Of a stretch of DNA of 64,000 nucleotides, positions 60,914 to 64,000 are shown in pieces. The notes below the pieces were generated by a model. The model had not been told where the DNA came from, made no database searches, and saw nothing but the letters and a program-made list of their open reading frames with translations. The number at the start of each line of letters is the position of its first letter. The stretch's first letter is position 1. The position numbers were made by a program, and so were the translations under genes. The DNA comes from Shewanella sp. MR-4 (GTDB taxonomy: Bacteria; Pseudomonadota; Gammaproteobacteria; Enterobacterales; Shewanellaceae), in contig NC_008321.1 of assembly GCF_000014685.1 (NCBI RefSeq), positions 496,001 through 560,000 on the forward strand, written 5' to 3'.

Positions 60914-62949
60914 AACGTCATTGTCTCCTGTGGTGAGCGACTGACATTCAGCGCCTTTGTTTGTGCGACTCTGTGGCTTTGTTTGATTGGCCAAGCGGCA
61001 ATCGCGCCCGCAAGCATCATCAATAAAGCACCCAGCCAAATCCAAGTCGCCAAGGGCTTATAGCTAATGCGGATCAGATATTCGGTGTCGCTCAGTTGCA
61101 GCCCCATAGAGACATAGAGATCCCGCCAAAAACCGTGGTCTATGCCCGCATGGGACACTTCCATGCCATTACTATTAAAAGTTTGTCGCTGTGGATGGAG
61201 GTAACCCAGCACTACGTCATCCTGCTTGGCTGCGCGGATACTGATATTGGCTTGAATCGCGCTAAAACTTGGGGTTACTACTGGTTCTGTGCTTTCGTAG
61301 ACCAGTACATAATCGGCAAGGGGTTTACCTTGGCCAGGCCCCATACGCAGCAAGGCTTCCTGCTCGAAAAACGATACCGAGGTCGCGCCGATAATGCTGA
61401 CTGCCACACCAAAATGGCCGACTAGCATGGCTAATCTGGCGCGCTTTGATGTTGTCGATATGGCGGGCTTAGGTGGCGTCAATGCTTTGGATTTCACTGT
61501 TACACTCACCCCAAGACAGCAGAGTAAAAACAACGCACTGGCGCAGCCAAGGAATAGGAAGAGAGCACCATCGGTTTGGGTTTGATAACTCATTAGCGCC
61601 GCGATAATCACAATGGCGATAGAAGGCAAGGCTAATACCTTGAGTGGCTTGCCGCGCGATCGTCCCCAAGCAATTAACGGTGCTATGCCCATTAGCATCA
61701 CCGCGATAAAGGTCAGTGGGACAAAAATCGCATTAAAGTAAGGGGCGCCGACCGACAGAGTGCCTAAGCCTAGCAACTCGTATAGCAGGGGATAAAAGGT
61801 GCCCAGCAGAACGGTAAAGGCTGCAACCACTAATACTATGATGCCAAGCAGTAACAGTGTCTCTTTGCTCAATAGACTAGGGCTGACCTCGTGCTTCAAG
61901 GCTTGGGCTTTGAGTGCAAAAATCAGCAGCGCTGCGCCGACAAACAGCACCAATAAACATAGGATTGACATGCCTCTGGTGGGATCTGCCGCAAAGGCAT
62001 GCACAGATTGCACTATGCCGGAACGCACCAAAAAGCTGCCGAGTAAACTCAGCGAAAATGCCAAGATGCACAAAAATAGCGTGGTGAGGGCAAAGCCTTG
62101 GGTCTTTCTGGTCAGCACTAAAGAATGCACCAGCGCTGTGGCGACTAGCCAAGGAATAAAAGAAGCATTTTCAACGGGATCCCAAAACCACCAACCGCCC
62201 CAACCCAATTCGTTATAGGCCCACCAAGAACCAAAGGCATTGCCTCCCGTGAGGAAAATCCATGCCAGTAATACCCAAGGCCGCAAGTATTCGAGGTGAC
62301 GATGCACTAATACGCCTCCCAGCAGGGATGCTAGCGCCGCAGCAAAACATACCGTTAGCCCGACATAGCCTAAAAACAGCATAGGTGGGTGCAGTATGAG
62401 GCCAATGTCCTGCAATATCGGATTGAGGTCGCGCCCTTCAATGGGGATGTTAGGCAGTAATCGGGCAAAGGGATTGGAGGTAAAGAGTAAAAACAGATTA
62501 AAGCCGAGGATAACGAGCGCGAGAATCGCCAGTAGCCGTGCAAAGTAGGCTTTATCCGTCTGCACATCGGCGTTATCTAAGTCGACGAATTTACTCGCTT
62601 GGCGGCAATTGATGATGGCACCCCATAACGCGATGGCGAACACCCAAAACAGCATAGAGCCTTCATGGCTGCCCCATACTGCGGCAATTTTATAACCGAG
62701 GGCGAGTTGGCTGTTGGAATGATTCGCCACATAGGCAACCGAAAAGTCATCGCTAATAAAGCCATAAATAAGGCATAAGAGTGCGCTCAATAAGCTTATA
62801 AACATGGCATTAAATAATTTATTGCCGAACTCGATTAAATAAAACTGTGGTTGATGAATGCCAATAAAGTGAATGATTGTGGAGAATAATGCCAACACAG
62901 TACTTATGATGAGCAATAGGTGACCTATTTCTGGGATCATACTTATCAT
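60910..62949 (-). CDS. CcmF/NrfE-like cytochrome c heme lyase
   Basis: This inner-membrane heme lyase subunit has 679 residues and about fifteen helices. The tryptophan-rich heme-handling motif ELGWGGWWFWDPVENASF (residues about 235-252) is complete, with conserved His residues in loops (GSHEGSMLFW and LHPPMLFLGYVG). The length compares with about 650 in E. coli CcmF. AGGAAATCACT precedes the ATG. It is the first of three genes, divergent from the octaheme cytochrome gene. Dedicated CcmF copies are known to attach heme at unusual binding motifs such as CX15CH in MccA/SirA proteins. Confidence 0.93.
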   Translation of the reverse strand: MISMIPEIGHLLLIISTVLALFSTIIHFIGIHQPQFYLIEFGNKLFNAMFISLLSALLCLIYGFISDDFSVAYVANHSNSQLALGYKIAAVWGSHEGSMLFWVFAIALWGAIINCRQASKFVDLDNADVQTDKAYFARLLAILALVILGFNLFLLFTSNPFARLLPNIPIEGRDLNPILQDIGLILHPPMLFLGYVGLTVCFAAALASLLGGVLVHRHLEYLRPWVLLAWIFLTGGNAFGSWWAYNELGWGGWWFWDPVENASFIPWLVATALVHSLVLTRKTQGFALTTLFLCILAFSLSLLGSFLVRSGIVQSVHAFAADPTRGMSILCLLVLFVGAALLIFALKAQALKHEVSPSLLSKETLLLLGIIVLVVAAFTVLLGTFYPLLYELLGLGTLSVGAPYFNAIFVPLTFIAVMLMGIAPLIAWGRSRGKPLKVLALPSIAIVIIAALMSYQTQTDGALFLFLGCASALFLLCCLGVSVTVKSKALTPPKPAISTTSKRARLAMLVGHFGVAVSIIGATSVSFFEQEALLRMGPGQGKPLADYVLVYESTEPVVTPSFSAIQANISIRAAKQDDVVLGYLHPQRQTFNSNGMEVSHAGIDHGFWRDLYVSMGLQLSDTEYLIRISYKPLATWIWLGALLMMLAGAIAAWPIKQSHRVAQTKALNVSRSPQETMTL

Positions 62950-63495
62950 AGTGATTTCCTGTGTTGCATGGTTAATCTGATTTATTGGCTATTCATTAAT
63001 GGCGAAATTAAACATTGATAATGTCGAGTCTTTTAATTTGAGCTTTATGTCAATTCTCGCTGGATTATTTTTTATGAATCTTATTTTTAATTTTGAGTGC
63101 TTTTAAATATCTCGAGCATTTCACCCGCTTTGGACTGACTGGCAGGGTAGCGGAGTTTTTCGGGCAGGAATGTGATCTGTCTCGGCATTAAAATCGTCAC
63201 GTTTCTCTTTGGTGATTTTTGAAAAATAAAACCATTTTTTAGGTCTTTTTATATCTCAAAAAACACGATTTATATCTAAAATATTTTTCCTGCATTTTAA
63301 TTAAGTCATTGGTTTTGTTTTATTTGTTTCTTTTTATTTCTATTGATTTCTGAAGCTAAATTTAATGTGCTCTAGCTCAGGTTTTTAGGCGTTTAGCTGC
63401 TTCATCATGCCGCCACTGGTCAATTGTTTATGTCGTTCAGTGAACAGTTAGGTTCAGTGGAAAATATAAAACTAATGATAAATTAGGAGTGAATG
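62950..63495. promoter_or_regulatory. Divergent promoter region between ccmF-like gene and cytochrome gene
   Basis: 546 bases, strongly AT-rich between 63190 and 63370. It contains one CRP-like half-palindrome (63366-63381) and AGGAG before the cytochrome gene. Both operons probably respond to anaerobiosis through CRP or FNR, which is how such Shewanella respiratory genes are controlled; the other elements I cannot place. Confidence 0.5.
63366..63381. promoter_or_regulatory. Possible CRP site upstream of the cytochrome gene
   Basis: TGTGC-TCTAGC-TCAGG matches TGTGA-N6-TCACA at seven of ten positions. It is about 130 bases before the start codon. A weak to moderate candidate. Confidence 0.4.
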
Positions 63496-64000
63496 ATGAA
63501 GCGATGGAAATCCAAAGTAGCATTAAGCGTGCTATTTTGTTTAGGTTCTGCCGTAAGCGCTACCACAGTCGCTGCCGATGCTAAGTCGGAGGGGAAAGTG
63601 GTACCTGGAGTGGGTAATAAACAGCAATCCCACTATACTCAAGATATTCTGGCTAACCCCAATTTAAATGAAAATTTAATGGAGAAATCCCGCGGTGTGA
63701 AAACACTGCAGGATTATATTGTTCAAGAGCAAGAATTGTTTGATTTTCTATTTGAAAATCACCCAGTTTTTAAATACGACGCTGAAGGTCGATTAAAGGG
63801 CACTTATAAAGTCAGTGACCGTGGTGAAGAATATTTGCACGGTGGTGACAGTGTTGCTTACAGCAAACACAGTAAAGAAGTGAACCCCACTGATGGCACC
63901 GCAGTGCGTTACAGCTCCTATAACGATGGCCAGCGTCCTAAGGCACTGCAATACCGTTTAGGAGCCAAATCGATTTTAGATTTCCCGAACAAGTTTGTCG
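63496..64000 (+). CDS. sirA: Probable octaheme sulfite reductase SirA/MccA, N-terminal part (partial)
   Basis: The window contains the first 168 codons. The protein has a Sec signal (KVALSVLFCLGSAVSATTVAA, cleavage near residue 27), then a soluble periplasmic region starting DAKSEGKVVPGVGNK. No CxxCH motif is reached yet. Identification rests on the divergent CcmF/CcmH/TlpA set and on my memory of the dissimilatory sulfite reductase locus of S. oneidensis, where SirA is an octaheme cytochrome with one CX15CH heme site. The second ATG is favoured, with AGGAG six bases before it; the first (63493) is too close. Confidence 0.65.
   Translation, partial: MKRWKSKVALSVLFCLGSAVSATTVAADAKSEGKVVPGVGNKQQSHYTQDILANPNLNENLMEKSRGVKTLQDYIVQEQELFDFLFENHPVFKYDAEGRLKGTYKVSDRGEEYLHGGDSVAYSKHSKEVNPTDGTAVRYSSYNDGQRPKALQYRLGAKSILDFPNKFV

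Noticed and set aside
1..64000. CRISPR arrays, tRNA or rRNA genes
   Set aside because: I saw no regularly spaced direct repeats, no cloverleaf with a CCA end and no rRNA segments.

Overview
The window looks like chromosomal DNA of a Shewanella species close to S. oneidensis or to the MR-4/MR-7/ANA-3 group. This rests on recognised gene content and order (acnB end, rsd, hemE, a GGDEF-EAL protein like PdeB, purHD, a zntR-permease pair, trxC, FKBP, a TRAP-TAXI set, uvrD, ubiA, and a cytochrome c maturation set divergent from a putative octaheme sulfite reductase gene). No database search was run. Most of the window is ordinary housekeeping, transport and signalling DNA with moderate GC. One visibly AT-rich island lies around 37.9-41.5 kb.

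Layout. 0-6.6 kb: acnB 3' end, rsd, a candidate sRNA, hemE, a membrane GGDEF-EAL protein, an SDR enzyme and a small protein. 6.7-13.1 kb, all minus: an M60/ImpA-type lipoprotein metalloprotease and the purHD operon. 13.4-15.5 kb: zntR plus a cysteine-pair-rich permease behind a MerR-type promoter. 15.5-22 kb: an SPFH protein, a PepSY membrane operon, an MFS carrier and a GAF-GGDEF cyclase. 22-30 kb: a DASS carrier, thioredoxin 2, an FKBP, a PAS-GGDEF cyclase, a TRAP transporter (TAXI binding protein, fused permease, DUF1850) and a 40-residue basic protein. 30-34 kb: a DUF853 ATPase, a 264-bp MITE-like element, a small lipoprotein, a membrane protein, a YpfJ-type metallopeptidase and a Nudix hydrolase.

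34-41.6 kb is the accessory region: a SEC-C protein with an unknown partner, an AAA/DUF4143 ATPase with a double palindromic operator, and a two-gene unit of a small internally duplicated protein followed by a Rad50-like ATPase. That ATPase carries a CxxC zinc-hook motif and a C-terminal R..E..H signature like the anticodon nucleases RloC/PrrC. Two inverted copies of a 98-bp structured repeat bracket this unit; their hairpin stems differ by compensatory changes. This is the best candidate for a poorly described system.

41.6-50.6 kb returns to core genes: uvrD, ubiA, a nitronate monooxygenase, a tandem thioredoxin-fold protein, an AI-2E-type permease and a Cdd1-like protein. 50.6-58.9 kb is a signalling locus: a REC-HD-GYP regulator divergent from a 1681-residue hybrid kinase with two periplasmic sensor modules, followed by a REC-REC-kinase protein. 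With the three GGDEF proteins elsewhere, cyclic-di-GMP signalling is prominent. 59-64 kb: a MazG-like protein, then a dedicated cytochrome c maturation cluster (TlpA-like thioredoxin, CcmH-like, CcmF-like) divergent from the 5' part of a probable sirA gene that runs off the end.
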